NCBI GenBank assembly: GCA_903825315.1
Contig: CAIKAD010000001.1
Span: 248,001-312,000, forward strand
Reading direction: 5' to 3'
Source: an uncultured Candidatus Peregrinibacteria bacterium
Lineage (GTDB): Bacteria; Patescibacteriota; Gracilibacteria; Peribacterales; Peribacteraceae
DNA: 64,000 nt
A program made the position numbers and the translations under genes. This document shows positions 30,052 through 38,717 of the stretch, in pieces. How positions within the stretch are numbered: the first letter of the stretch is position 1; each line of letters begins with the position of its first letter. The notes under the pieces were generated by a model. It saw only the letters and a program-made list of their open reading frames with translations, was not told where the DNA came from and searched no databases.

Positions 30052-30108
30052 TCACGCCGTGGTCGGGGTGATAATAATGATATTGGCGATGATTGCGCGG
30101 CGTTGCAT
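30052..30108 (-). CDS. Ile-rich leader peptide MQRRAIIANIIIITPTTA
   Basis: 19 codons including stop, six Ile codons, immediately upstream of the attenuator terminator. Confidence 0.78.
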   Translation of the reverse strand: MQRRAIIANIIIITPTTA

Positions 30109-30117
30109 GACAGCAGC

Positions 30118-30145
30118 AGTGTACTCAGGAACTAAACCCTGTCAA
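30118..30145 (-). promoter_or_regulatory. sigma-70-type promoter of the leader (TTGACA-16-TACACT)
   Basis: Consensus -35 TTGACA at 30140-30145, -10 TACACT at 30118-30123; ATG lies 9 nt beyond the -10. Confidence 0.65.
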
Positions 30146-30248
30146 AAACCCGGAAGAGGATATCGAGAATTTGCCTTGGGGCAGGGTAAAACTCACAGGA
30201 ATGCCCCTTGTATCGCAGGGGGGGAGAAGGAGTAAAATCAAAGCCTGT

Positions 30249-30752
30249 ATGAACACGCCCGAACAAGAATTTGATCTGCTCTCCCACTATTGCCGGATTA
30301 CCAATGGCGAATCCGCATATATTGCATACGGAAGGGACTACGTGGAAACGGTGCTGCAGGAGGTGTTTCGGAGTACAAGGGAAACGGACAATGCGGAGAC
30401 TGTCGCGGAGCTCCTGAGAGATCGTTGCTTTGATGAGACGTTGGCGTTACTGGGATATGCTCTGGTTTCGGATGACAAAGAGACACGTTTTGGGTCCGCT
30501 GTTCTCCAGCGCATTCGCGTGCATGACATTGGCCCAACCTTTCACCATCTTGCGCTAGAAGTTCCTCATATTAAACATGCCAAGCGATTGCAACAGGAAT
30601 ATTCCCGGGCTTTACGGCGTGTTTGCGAGATGATCCAAGTACGTCCTTTCAAGGAGCTCTTATCGGAAACATCCCGGCAGGATTGTGTGGGGAACATCAT
30701 CTCAAAAATGTGTGACTGGAAAGCGGAAGAGCAGTCCTCGCCCACCTGGTGA
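30249..30752 (+). CDS. hypothetical protein
   Basis: 167-aa ORF from MNTPEQEFD, no recognised family. Confidence 0.6.
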   Translation: MNTPEQEFDLLSHYCRITNGESAYIAYGRDYVETVLQEVFRSTRETDNAETVAELLRDRCFDETLALLGYALVSDDKETRFGSAVLQRIRVHDIGPTFHHLALEVPHIKHAKRLQQEYSRALRRVCEMIQVRPFKELLSETSRQDCVGNIISKMCDWKAEEQSSPTW

Positions 30753-30801
30753 TTGTGTGCTTTGCAGGGGCGCGGTATTCTTCTGCCACCTGCCTGCCCC
30801 C

Positions 30802-31443
30802 ATGCCTATGCCTCACGGTGAACGCATTGCCGAATTCCTCCTCAGTATCGGTGCGGTCAAGCTCCGTCCCTTGGAGCCTTTCACCTGGGCCAGCGGCATC
30901 AAGAGTCCCATCTACTGCGATAACCGGATGATCTACAGCCATCCGGAAGCGCGGGACTTTATCGTGTCATCCCTGGCTTCACGCGTGAAAAGTCTTCACG
31001 TTCCGGCTGACGTTATTGCAGGAACGGCCACGGCGGCCATCGGCTGGGCGGCGCTCGTCGCCGACCGCATGAAACTCCCGTTCATCTACGTCCGTGCCAA
31101 GGCAAAGGAGCACGGTGCCAAGAAGAGGATCGAGGGCGATCTGGCACCGCACAAGCACATTGTGGTCATCGAAGACCTGATCTCCACGGGCGGTTCATCC
31201 CTCTCAACAGTAGAAGCGCTGCGCAATGAGGGGCAGGGGACGGTAAGCGACATCGTGTCCATCTTCAGTTACGAATTCCTTTCCGCGCGGGAGAATGCTC
31301 TGTGCGATAACATCCAATTCCACCCCTTAACGACCATTTCCACCCTTTTGAAGGTTGCCCTTAGCGATGGGCGTATCACAGAAGAGGAATCGCGAATGGT
31401 TCATGAATTTGTGGAAGAACCGGAGAATTGGATGAAGAAATGA
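30802..31443 (+). CDS. pyrE: orotate phosphoribosyltransferase
   Basis: LRPLEPFTWASGIKSPIYCDNR; GTATAAIGWAALVAD; VVIEDLISTGGSSL. Confidence 0.95.
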   Translation: MPMPHGERIAEFLLSIGAVKLRPLEPFTWASGIKSPIYCDNRMIYSHPEARDFIVSSLASRVKSLHVPADVIAGTATAAIGWAALVADRMKLPFIYVRAKAKEHGAKKRIEGDLAPHKHIVVIEDLISTGGSSLSTVEALRNEGQGTVSDIVSIFSYEFLSARENALCDNIQFHPLTTISTLLKVALSDGRITEEESRMVHEFVEEPENWMKK

Positions 31444-31646
31444 TATTGTGTACTATTGTAGAATCTGTAAAGTTTCAGCTGATGTTCCTTGAGAGCATCG
31501 GCAAGGTTTAGAAGTCGTGAGGCAAGCATCCAGGGTATCGTAGGTACGTTGAGTGCTTGCCTTACAAAGGGTTTGGAAAGCCCGAACCGGCGGTATCCGG
31601 TTGTTGAGTTTTTCTATACCCGCCGAAGCGGGAAGGAGTATGTGCC

Positions 31647-32540
31647 ATGGAGAGAAGTGTGCAAAACTTTAGGAAACTGGCGAAGAAGACCGTGGATCAG
31701 GGTGAAATCAAACTCTCCCGTTTCATCTCGGCGCCCGAATGGCTGAGCATGATGAGTGCCGGAGAGGGGGCGATGATGAGGCTGCAGGAGGCGTGGCGAA
31801 ACATTTTCAGTTCCGCTCTTCAGGAAGTTGTGGAAATTCCCAAGCAGGAAATCCCCGACTCCGAGAGCCAGGCTCGCTGCCGTGCCCTCTTTGGCCCCAG
31901 AAATTTCTTCGGGATGCAGGAGGTGGCTGGGTCGTACGGTTACGCGTTCTCGGAACAGGAAATTGAGGAGCGGAAAGCCGTTCGGCTCCTCGACCGCAAC
32001 GGCATGCTCCTCTCCGAGGAGGAATCGTGGGAGCTGATCCAGCTCTGCCACAAGGAAGCGCCTGGAGAATTTGTATGCTGCACGGCCGTCCCGCATTCGA
32101 TGTGCGATGTCTACGAAAAGCATCCGGATGCGTTTCACCCGGAGCATCGCGAGTGGTTTTGGTTCTGCGATCGGGCACAACGGCAAACCTGGTCCGAGAA
32201 GAAAATTCCCGATTTCTGGTTCCTGATCCGCAAGGAACCGGTGCCGAAATCGTGGTACAAGTCGTCAGTGGATCAGGATGCCTGGCTTCTCGAGACCCAT
32301 TCCCATGAACGCTTCGCCCGTCCCGAGCATATCGTCTACGGCGATGTGCTCTGTGAGAAGGCGTCGAAGGGCAGTGTGCGCCTCTTTTGCAATGAATATA
32401 TGGGTCGAACCCTTGTGCCTACTGCTCAAGGTATTTTAGTCGCCGTATGTCGCATTCCGACCGGCCTTCTCGTCAACAACGTATTTGGCGAGCCGAGCTG
32501 GTCCTGTGGTGTTCCGTCTCTCTGGACTTCCGAGCCTTGA
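31647..32540 (+). CDS. orphan 297-aa protein
   Basis: Intact ORF with AAGGAG ribosome-binding site and downstream terminator; no recognised family. Confidence 0.7.
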   Translation: MERSVQNFRKLAKKTVDQGEIKLSRFISAPEWLSMMSAGEGAMMRLQEAWRNIFSSALQEVVEIPKQEIPDSESQARCRALFGPRNFFGMQEVAGSYGYAFSEQEIEERKAVRLLDRNGMLLSEEESWELIQLCHKEAPGEFVCCTAVPHSMCDVYEKHPDAFHPEHREWFWFCDRAQRQTWSEKKIPDFWFLIRKEPVPKSWYKSSVDQDAWLLETHSHERFARPEHIVYGDVLCEKASKGSVRLFCNEYMGRTLVPTAQGILVAVCRIPTGLLVNNVFGEPSWSCGVPSLWTSEP

Positions 32541-32584
32541 AATTTGATCTCTCGATGTTGTAGAACACGCGAGATCGAACCTAG

Positions 32585-32614
32585 ACGGGCTGCACGCGCA
32601 GCCCGTTATTTTGT
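32585..32614 (+). terminator. rho-independent terminator
   Basis: ACGGGCTGC-ACGC-GCAGCCCGT followed by TATTTTGTG. Confidence 0.85.
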
Positions 32615-32658
32615 GTTGTTCTTGCCCCGTAGTTATTTCATAGAGCGGCGACCACAGT

Positions 32659-32709
32659 TTAGAATTGTTTCAAAAACATCAGGTCACCGACGTAGAACGA
32701 ACGGAGGTC
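32659..32709 (-). pseudogene. relict 3' end of a second pheS allele
   Basis: Translates DLRSFYVGDLMFLKQF*, versus DLRSFYVGDLRFLKQF* at the end of intact pheS. Confidence 0.85.
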
Positions 32710-32736
32710 GTGCCTGCCGGCCGTAGCACCAACGGT

Positions 32737-33789
32737 TTAGAATTGTTTCAAAAATCTCAGATCTCCCACATAAAAGGAGCGAAGATCCGGGATCTGGTGC
32801 TTAATCATGATCATCCTTTCCACGCCGAAGCCGAACGCAAAGCCCTGGAACTTTTTGGGGTCGATGCTGCAGTTCTTGAGGACATTGGGGTGTACCATGC
32901 CGCAGCCCACCACCTCGAGCCACTTGCCCTCGCGGCTCTGCGCCTCATCACCTTGCCAGAGCATGTCGACTTCCAGTCCAGGCTCGACGAAGGGGAAGAA
33001 ACCGGTGCGGAAACGGAACTCCGCCTTGGGCGAGATCAGTTCCCGGATGGCAGTGATCATCACGGCCTTCATGTTGGCAAGAGACACATCCTCGCCGATC
33101 ATCAAACCCTCGAACTGGTGGAACATCGGGGAGTGCGTGGCGTCGGCATCTTTGCGGTATGTTTTGCCGGGACAGATGATGCGGAGCGGTGGCTGGTGCT
33201 TCTGCATGTACCGGATCTGCATCGGCGAGGTCTGGGTGCGTAACACATAGCGTCCTCCCGGCGGCATGGAGTCTTCTGAGATCCAGAACGTGTCCTGCGC
33301 ATCGCGCGCCGGGTGCGTATCGGGGATATTCAGCAGGTTGAAGTTGTAGTCTTCAGTCTCCACTTCCGGCCCCTGCGCCACCTCGAACCCCATGCGGCCG
33401 AAGACATCTTCTACATTCCGGATGAACTCCGGGATCAGGTGCAGGTGGCCGCGCTCGCGTTGCGGGAGCGTCAACGTAACGTCGATAGTGTCTGATTCCG
33501 CAAGTGATCCGAGTGCCGCGCCCTGCAGTTGCTTTCGTCGCGTATCGAGGAGTGCCGTGCATTCCTGCTTGAGCGCATTAAGTTCCTTTCCCTTTATAGT
33601 CCGTTCCTCCGGCTGGAGTGTCCCCAGCTCCTTTAGCGCAAGAGTGAGGTGTCCGTGCTTGCGGCCGAAGAGATCTTGCTCAAGCTTGTCCAAATCTGCG
33701 AGGGTCTTGGCGCTCGCTATGTCTGCCTTCAGGGTGTCGAAGGGGGAGGGCATGGACGTAGGATAGCGCTCTTTTGGGAGTTCTTCCAT
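32737..33789 (-). CDS. pheS: phenylalanyl-tRNA synthetase alpha subunit
   Basis: HPARDAQDTFW; RTQTSPMQIRYMQ; FHQFEGLMIGEDVSLANMK; GCGMVHPNVL; GFAFGFGVERMIMIKH. Confidence 0.97.
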   Translation of the reverse strand: MEELPKERYPTSMPSPFDTLKADIASAKTLADLDKLEQDLFGRKHGHLTLALKELGTLQPEERTIKGKELNALKQECTALLDTRRKQLQGAALGSLAESDTIDVTLTLPQRERGHLHLIPEFIRNVEDVFGRMGFEVAQGPEVETEDYNFNLLNIPDTHPARDAQDTFWISEDSMPPGGRYVLRTQTSPMQIRYMQKHQPPLRIICPGKTYRKDADATHSPMFHQFEGLMIGEDVSLANMKAVMITAIRELISPKAEFRFRTGFFPFVEPGLEVDMLWQGDEAQSREGKWLEVVGCGMVHPNVLKNCSIDPKKFQGFAFGFGVERMIMIKHQIPDLRSFYVGDLRFLKQF

Positions 33790-33794
33790 ATTGA

Positions 33795-33897
33795 AGGATG
33801 CTCGGACAGGAAACCGAAGAATCCGAAGAAACCAAAGATGATGTTCAACCCGCTCGGATTCGTCGGACTCCTCGATTCCTTCGGTTTCCCCCTCAGG
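33795..33897. repeat. word-type inverted repeat E7 (GAAACCGAAGAATCC class)
   Basis: ggatgctcggacaggaaaccgaagaatccgaagaaacc vs reverse complement of ggattcgtcggactcctcgattccttcggtttccccctc. Confidence 0.82.
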
Positions 33898-34255
33898 CGT
33901 TCAATGCAACTTCCACAAGGACAAATACGAGCACGATCAGCAATGCGATCCACCACGTGAGCGCTCCGACGAGGTGGAAGAGAAGGATGGCGGAAGTGCC
34001 GAGTCCCAAGAGAATGCCCTGGCGCACGGAGATGCCGAGAATCTTCCCCGCGTCCCACGTGTGCAGCGGGACGTACGTCCATAGGGTGAGGAAGAAGAGG
34101 GAGCTGATGGAGCTCACCGAAAGGAAGAGCGCGGCAAGAAAAGCGGGGAACGCGTAGCCGGGCGATGTGAGCGGACTTACGCGGAAGAGCACGACCAGGA
34201 GGGAGGTAGCGGAGAGCATGGCCGACACGATGATGCCGAAGACGAGTGAGCTCAT
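33893..34255 (-). CDS. four-TM hypothetical membrane protein
   Basis: 120-aa hydrophobic ORF. Confidence 0.6.
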   Translation of the reverse strand: MSSLVFGIIVSAMLSATSLLVVLFRVSPLTSPGYAFPAFLAALFLSVSSISSLFFLTLWTYVPLHTWDAGKILGISVRQGILLGLGTSAILLFHLVGALTWWIALLIVLVFVLVEVALNA

Positions 34256-34330
34256 ACGGCTTCGCGGTGGGAGATAGTCAGAATCATAGGAAGTACAAGG
34301 TGAATCAGGGTTGGCGATACCGCTTCGCCG

Positions 34331-34897
34331 CTATGAGATTTTCTCCTCTTTCAGGTATTTCCCCAGCGCCATGAAATCGTCGTAGAGGGCTTGGCGCAGG
34401 TTGCCATTATGGAGCGCTGCGGCGGGATGGAAGATGGGGAATGCCGTCACATTGTCCATGAGTTTCTGCGGTTTGCCGTGCGCGTTGGTGATGCTCAGCT
34501 TGGTAAAGAAGTGGCCCAGCGCATGGCGCCCGAGCGGTACGATCACCCGGGGCTTGATGAGTGCGATCTCCAGCATGAGCCACGGCATGCACTGCTCCTT
34601 CTCCTCGGGCGTCGGGTCGCGGTTCTGCGGCGGCCGATACTTTACGACATTGGTAATGTAGACATCCTCGCGCTTGAGGGCGATGGTCCCGAGCAGTTCG
34701 TCGAGGAACTGCCCCGCGGCTCCCACAAATGGCCGGCCGAGCTCATCTTCCTTTTGCCCCGGAGCTTCCCCGATAAACATGACCTTGGCTTTGGGGTTTC
34801 CTTCGCCCAGCACAGGGTTGGCGGTCTTGTGCAATTCGCAGCCCTTCCATTCCCTGAGTTTCTCTTTGAGGACATCGAGCGTGATCGGGTCGGTCAT
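34331..34897 (-). CDS. uracil-DNA glycosylase, family 4-like
   Basis: [60 protein letters not shown]. Confidence 0.93.
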   Translation of the reverse strand: MTDPITLDVLKEKLREWKGCELHKTANPVLGEGNPKAKVMFIGEAPGQKEDELGRPFVGAAGQFLDELLGTIALKREDVYITNVVKYRPPQNRDPTPEEKEQCMPWLMLEIALIKPRVIVPLGRHALGHFFTKLSITNAHGKPQKLMDNVTAFPIFHPAAALHNGNLRQALYDDFMALGKYLKEEKIS

Positions 34898-34929
34898 GGA
34901 GGATATGGTACCCAACTATGTCCGACATG

Positions 34930-35343
34930 TCACAAATACCGGTTGATGCGGTTGGCGGGATCGCCGCTTTTGGAGGGACACATGATTTCGAGGAATTGCA
35001 ATTCCCTGTGCAGGTCCGCAAGTCGGACCGGATCAAACGCTTCCCCTTCCGCCGGAAGAGTCTGTTGTACGTCCGTGAGGAAATCGCGGAGCTCGAGTAT
35101 TTGCCCCCTTTCCCGCAATTGCCGGTGCGAAAGTGGCACTTGCTGACAACATTGTGCCATATCCGCGAGGGCATCCTCTGAGGCGTCGAGGGCGAAGCGT
35201 AACGTTGTCCTGAGCGTGTCTCTGAAATATTGGACAATGGCAGCATCAAGGCCCTTGTCGAGCTCTCGATTCCCCGTATGGCGGAGGCGGGGAAGAAGCT
35301 GCTCATCGACGATCATGCGAAGGTCCTGCGAATTGATGGTCAT
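34930..35343 (-). CDS. hypothetical helical protein
   Basis: 137-aa ORF, no recognised family. Confidence 0.55.
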   Translation of the reverse strand: MTINSQDLRMIVDEQLLPRLRHTGNRELDKGLDAAIVQYFRDTLRTTLRFALDASEDALADMAQCCQQVPLSHRQLRERGQILELRDFLTDVQQTLPAEGEAFDPVRLADLHRELQFLEIMCPSKSGDPANRINRYL

Positions 35344-35366
35344 GGAATGAGAATGGAGGGTGCACT

Positions 35367-35816
35367 CTAGTATCCCTCCTTGATCTTCTCAATCCTATTT
35401 CTCAGGAGCTGTTTCACTTCCGGGTTTCCCTCAGCAAAGATCCGGACAGCCGCAAGCGCAGCATTCTTCGGATGGAGCACGGTCATCACGGGAACCTCGG
35501 ACGGCATGCGGAGGCTGGAGTTCAAATCGACCATGTATTCTTCCAGGGACTTAAACGGCGGGCAGTTGAGAACCGGATGGACGGAACTTCCCGCTACCAC
35601 GCCGCCGAGCCCATTACTCATTCCCACGACCGTGATGATCACGCGGGGCTGAAGATCCTCATTCAGTTTATTGACAACCTCAATGACCTTCTCTGGCACC
35701 TTATGCGCGGAGGCGACGACGGTCTCGGAAGGGATATCGAATTCCTTCAAAACCGCTGCGATCTTATCGGCAGTATCCATGTCGGATTTGGATCCGAGGA
35801 AGAGGGTGACTTGCAT
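35367..35816 (-). CDS. purE: N5-carboxyaminoimidazole ribonucleotide mutase
   Basis: LFLGSKSDMDTADKIAAVLKEFDI; VASAHKVPEKV; VVAGSSVHPVLNCPP. Confidence 0.93.
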   Translation of the reverse strand: MQVTLFLGSKSDMDTADKIAAVLKEFDIPSETVVASAHKVPEKVIEVVNKLNEDLQPRVIITVVGMSNGLGGVVAGSSVHPVLNCPPFKSLEEYMVDLNSSLRMPSEVPVMTVLHPKNAALAAVRIFAEGNPEVKQLLRNRIEKIKEGY

Positions 35817-35859
35817 AGTGCAAGTATAGAGGATGTCATTGATTTTCACGAATGATGAT

Positions 35860-35936
35860 TGGTGGAGCTGACGGGACTTGAACCCGTAACCTCATGCATG
35901 CCATGCATGCGCTCTAGCCAGTTGAGCTACAGCCCC
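35860..35936 (-). tRNA. tRNA-Ala(GGC), CCA encoded
   Basis: GGGGCTG acceptor; anticodon stem CATGC/GCATG, loop ATGGCAT; TTCAAGT; 3' CCA. Confidence 0.95.
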
Positions 35937-36102
35937 AAAGGTGAATTGCAGACGAACAAGGAACGAAGTGACGCCGTGAGTCGTAAGATCCTTTGCCCTC
36001 CGTAGCTTTAGCGGAGGAGGGCAGTCCTCCTTCGCCCATGTCGGAGCTACGGAGGACATTTCACAGAACGTCCTCGGCTACACCTGCGGCGTTCTGGAGA
36101 AA

Positions 36103-36180
36103 TGGTGCGCCCGGCAGGATTTGAACCTACGACTTCCAGGTCCGCAACCTGGCGTTCTATCCGGGCTGAACTACGGGCGC
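36103..36180 (-). tRNA. tRNA-Arg(GCG), CCA encoded
   Basis: GCGCCCG acceptor; anticodon stem CCAGG/CCTGG, loop TTGCGGA; TTCAAAT; 3' CCA. Confidence 0.93.
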
Positions 36181-36290
36181 ACGAGAGAGGAGAAAAAGAT
36201 CGGGAGAACCCGTAGCAGGGACAGCCCGGAGGGCTGCCTGTCCCGCCGAAGCCCGAAGGGCAAAGGGGGAAACTACGGGCGCACGAGAGA
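36169..36290. repeat. dispersed palindromic element bracketed by 20-bp direct repeats, next to tRNA-Arg
   Basis: aactacgggcgcacgagaga at 36169-36188 and 36271-36290; internal gggacagcccggagggctgcctgtccc palindrome. Confidence 0.75.
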
Positions 36291-36358
36291 AAGGAGCGGC
36301 GTTCGCTGAGAGTAGCGTAGCATTGACCGCTTACCGAGACAATGCGTCGAAAGCCAAA

Positions 36359-36958
36359 TTATTGGCCTAAAACCGCTTCTACTTCCTTCAGCGTCTCTTC
36401 CAGCTTCCCCTCCCTGTTGAGGACCTGTGCCGTGCACAGTGGCGCAATGGAGAGCTCCCGGTCCATGCTCGCGATGCGGCGGGCGAGCTCTTCCTCCGAC
36501 ATCGGCGCGCGGTTCTTGATGCGTGTGATCAATTGGTCGCGGCTCTCCGGAAGGATGAAGATGGAAACGAGGGTGTACGGTGTGGGCACGCCCGAGAAGA
36601 GGGGATTGATACGGATGCTCTGGAACCCCTGAACGTCCACTTCGCGGATGACGGTTCTGCCCTCGCGGATGGCGGGGAGAATTTCGTCCTTGAGCGTTCC
36701 GTATCGCGCTCCGCCGTGCACCGTGGCCGTCTCGATAAAAGCGTCCTTCTTGAGGAATGCGTCAAACTCCTCTTCACTCAAAAAGCGATAGAGGTCTCCG
36801 CCCTCGCCCTGTCGCCGCGGCCGCGTGGTGGCGGATTTAGGAAAAGCCAGTTCAGGATGTCTCCTGCGCAATTCCTGCAAAATCACGCTCTTCCCCACGC
36901 CGCTTGGACCGATAATAAGAACCAATTTTCCGGAAGACGGGGCAGGGGAACTGAGCAT
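36359..36958 (-). CDS. gmk: guanylate kinase
   Basis: GKLVLIIGPSGVGKSVILQEL; FPKSATTRPRRQGE; GARYGT. Confidence 0.95.
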   Translation of the reverse strand: MLSSPAPSSGKLVLIIGPSGVGKSVILQELRRRHPELAFPKSATTRPRRQGEGGDLYRFLSEEEFDAFLKKDAFIETATVHGGARYGTLKDEILPAIREGRTVIREVDVQGFQSIRINPLFSGVPTPYTLVSIFILPESRDQLITRIKNRAPMSEEELARRIASMDRELSIAPLCTAQVLNREGKLEETLKEVEAVLGQ

Positions 36959-37050
36959 GGGGGAATGCTACAGGAAGGCCAAAGGAAGGGACAAATCGGA
37001 CACTATTCATGATTTATAATTAGTGGTATAATAGTAATTGAACACAAACA

Positions 37051-38208
37051 ATGAAAGTAAGTCCCGGAACCACAGGCTGGAATGCGGGCGAACGGCGGCT
37101 CCTCTTTATGGAGAAACGGGATGCGGAACAAGTTTTGGACAACGTGGGCAAGCCCCGCGTTGCGCTGCCGTCGGTGGAGAACAATGTGCAGGAACTTTTT
37201 AGGAAGATGGAAGGGAAACTGGGAAACATCGGCATTCTCCGGTCTATCGTGTCCGGGGGTGCCAACCGCGCCCGCGACCTAAGGGTCGAGTCTGTTCTCG
37301 ATGAAGCAGCCCAGCGCGAGATAGAAACGAGGACCAATGCGGCGGTATCGTGGATCGGTGGTTTTGTGAAGCGGCGCAAGTATCGCGAGTACGTCGCGCT
37401 CCGGCACGCGGTCAAAGAACGGATGCGTGCGGAGGTGGAGGAGTTCGTGCGGGCAAGGCAAGAGCGCCTGGAGTCGCTTGCGTTCGCGGCTGGGGTGGCG
37501 GCCAAACTTCGCAATGTCACGAGCTTTGTCTCCGCCAAAGGCAGCGAGGCAAACCTGCAGCTGGCGCTCGGCCGGGTGCGTGTTCGCCTGCAGGAGAAGC
37601 GGCAGAAGGACGAGAAAATGGGGATGGAAATTCCAGAGGAATGGCAGGAGGCAGCGCGGTCCGAAGCCATCCTCCGCCGGGAACTGCTCCGCTTCGGGGT
37701 CCTCGATCCCCGTAACTTGGAGGCATTCCTCCAGGGGAATGCGGATGGAAGGAAAGACCTCATTAATCACATTAAAGCCCATCCGTTTCTCGATCCTGAT
37801 GATCCTCCCCCACAGCGGTCCCATGAGCAGGAGAGGGCTCTCTGCTTGCAGATCGCCCGCAAGCTGCAAACCGGTTTCTGGAGCCGTGCCTCTACCGGCT
37901 ACCGCAATCTCCGGCTCACCGCGCAGAGCGGTAACGCCCTTCCGCTTTCCAGGCGATTGCAGGCGTTATCGGAGAGAGGGGATGCAGTCGGTTCCGTCGT
38001 AGAGTTTACCTGTCCCGGTATTGGCGTTGTGCAGGCGTTCGTGGTGGCGCGAGATGCGCAGTTCCCGGAGGCGCTCATTCTCCGCGGCGGAGGCTCGGCG
38101 CACTACGTATTGGATACCAAGACCGGACGGCTCACGTACCGGGACGCCGTCGGAGCGTACAAGCATTTCCTTCTCACCGAGAGCACCTTCTCCTTCCTTG
38201 CCTCCTGA
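37051..38208 (+). CDS. orphan 385-aa helical protein
   Basis: Intact ORF, 2 nt before next CDS; no recognised family. Confidence 0.7.
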   Translation: MKVSPGTTGWNAGERRLLFMEKRDAEQVLDNVGKPRVALPSVENNVQELFRKMEGKLGNIGILRSIVSGGANRARDLRVESVLDEAAQREIETRTNAAVSWIGGFVKRRKYREYVALRHAVKERMRAEVEEFVRARQERLESLAFAAGVAAKLRNVTSFVSAKGSEANLQLALGRVRVRLQEKRQKDEKMGMEIPEEWQEAARSEAILRRELLRFGVLDPRNLEAFLQGNADGRKDLINHIKAHPFLDPDDPPPQRSHEQERALCLQIARKLQTGFWSRASTGYRNLRLTAQSGNALPLSRRLQALSERGDAVGSVVEFTCPGIGVVQAFVVARDAQFPEALILRGGGSAHYVLDTKTGRLTYRDAVGAYKHFLLTESTFSFLAS

Positions 38209-38210
38209 CC

Positions 38211-38651
38211 ATGGCTCAGACAAATGTCACGATCGGCGAAGTGCTTAAGGCCATTGAAGTCCTGCCTCTTGCCCGGCAGGAGGAAGTGATTACGACAATC
38301 CAGAAGCAAGGTGGCATCACCCCGGAGTACGCGCAGAAGATCGCTGAACTGTTGGAGAATCAGGTACAGGAGGAAGCGGGATCCGCGCAAGAATTGGAGG
38401 AAGAACGTCGGCTTCTTCGGGAGGCGGCTGGAGACCTTGCGCGTGGTCGCAGGGACGAACAATTGCCTGCTGAAACCCCGGCTGAGAGCGAAGAGGAGAT
38501 CCAATTGCAGCAGGAGGCGTACGAAGAGTGGTTCGCCGGTGTGCAGGACATAGAACGGCAGGCTGCCAGGCGGGCGGAAGGGGCAAAGAGGACCGGTGAA
38601 GAAGAGGAAATGGCGCGGTTACGGAATATGCTCAAGGGCGAACAGGCATAG
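38211..38651 (+). CDS. orphan coiled-coil protein
   Basis: 146-aa Glu-rich ORF directly downstream of 37051..38208. Confidence 0.65.
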   Translation: MAQTNVTIGEVLKAIEVLPLARQEEVITTIQKQGGITPEYAQKIAELLENQVQEEAGSAQELEEERRLLREAAGDLARGRRDEQLPAETPAESEEEIQLQQEAYEEWFAGVQDIERQAARRAEGAKRTGEEEEMARLRNMLKGEQA

Positions 38652-38683
38652 GTTTACCTCAACAGAAAGGGCTCAAACCGAAT

Positions 38684-38711
38684 TGCAGAATACTGTTAAA
38701 TTTGGTATACT
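38684..38711 (+). promoter_or_regulatory. promoter of the structured ncRNA (TTGCAG-16-TATACT)
   Basis: -10 TATACT at 38706-38711; -35-like TTGCAG at 38684-38689; boxA-like TGCTCTTTGAAAA at 38721-38733. Confidence 0.65.
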
Positions 38712-38717
38712 TTACAG

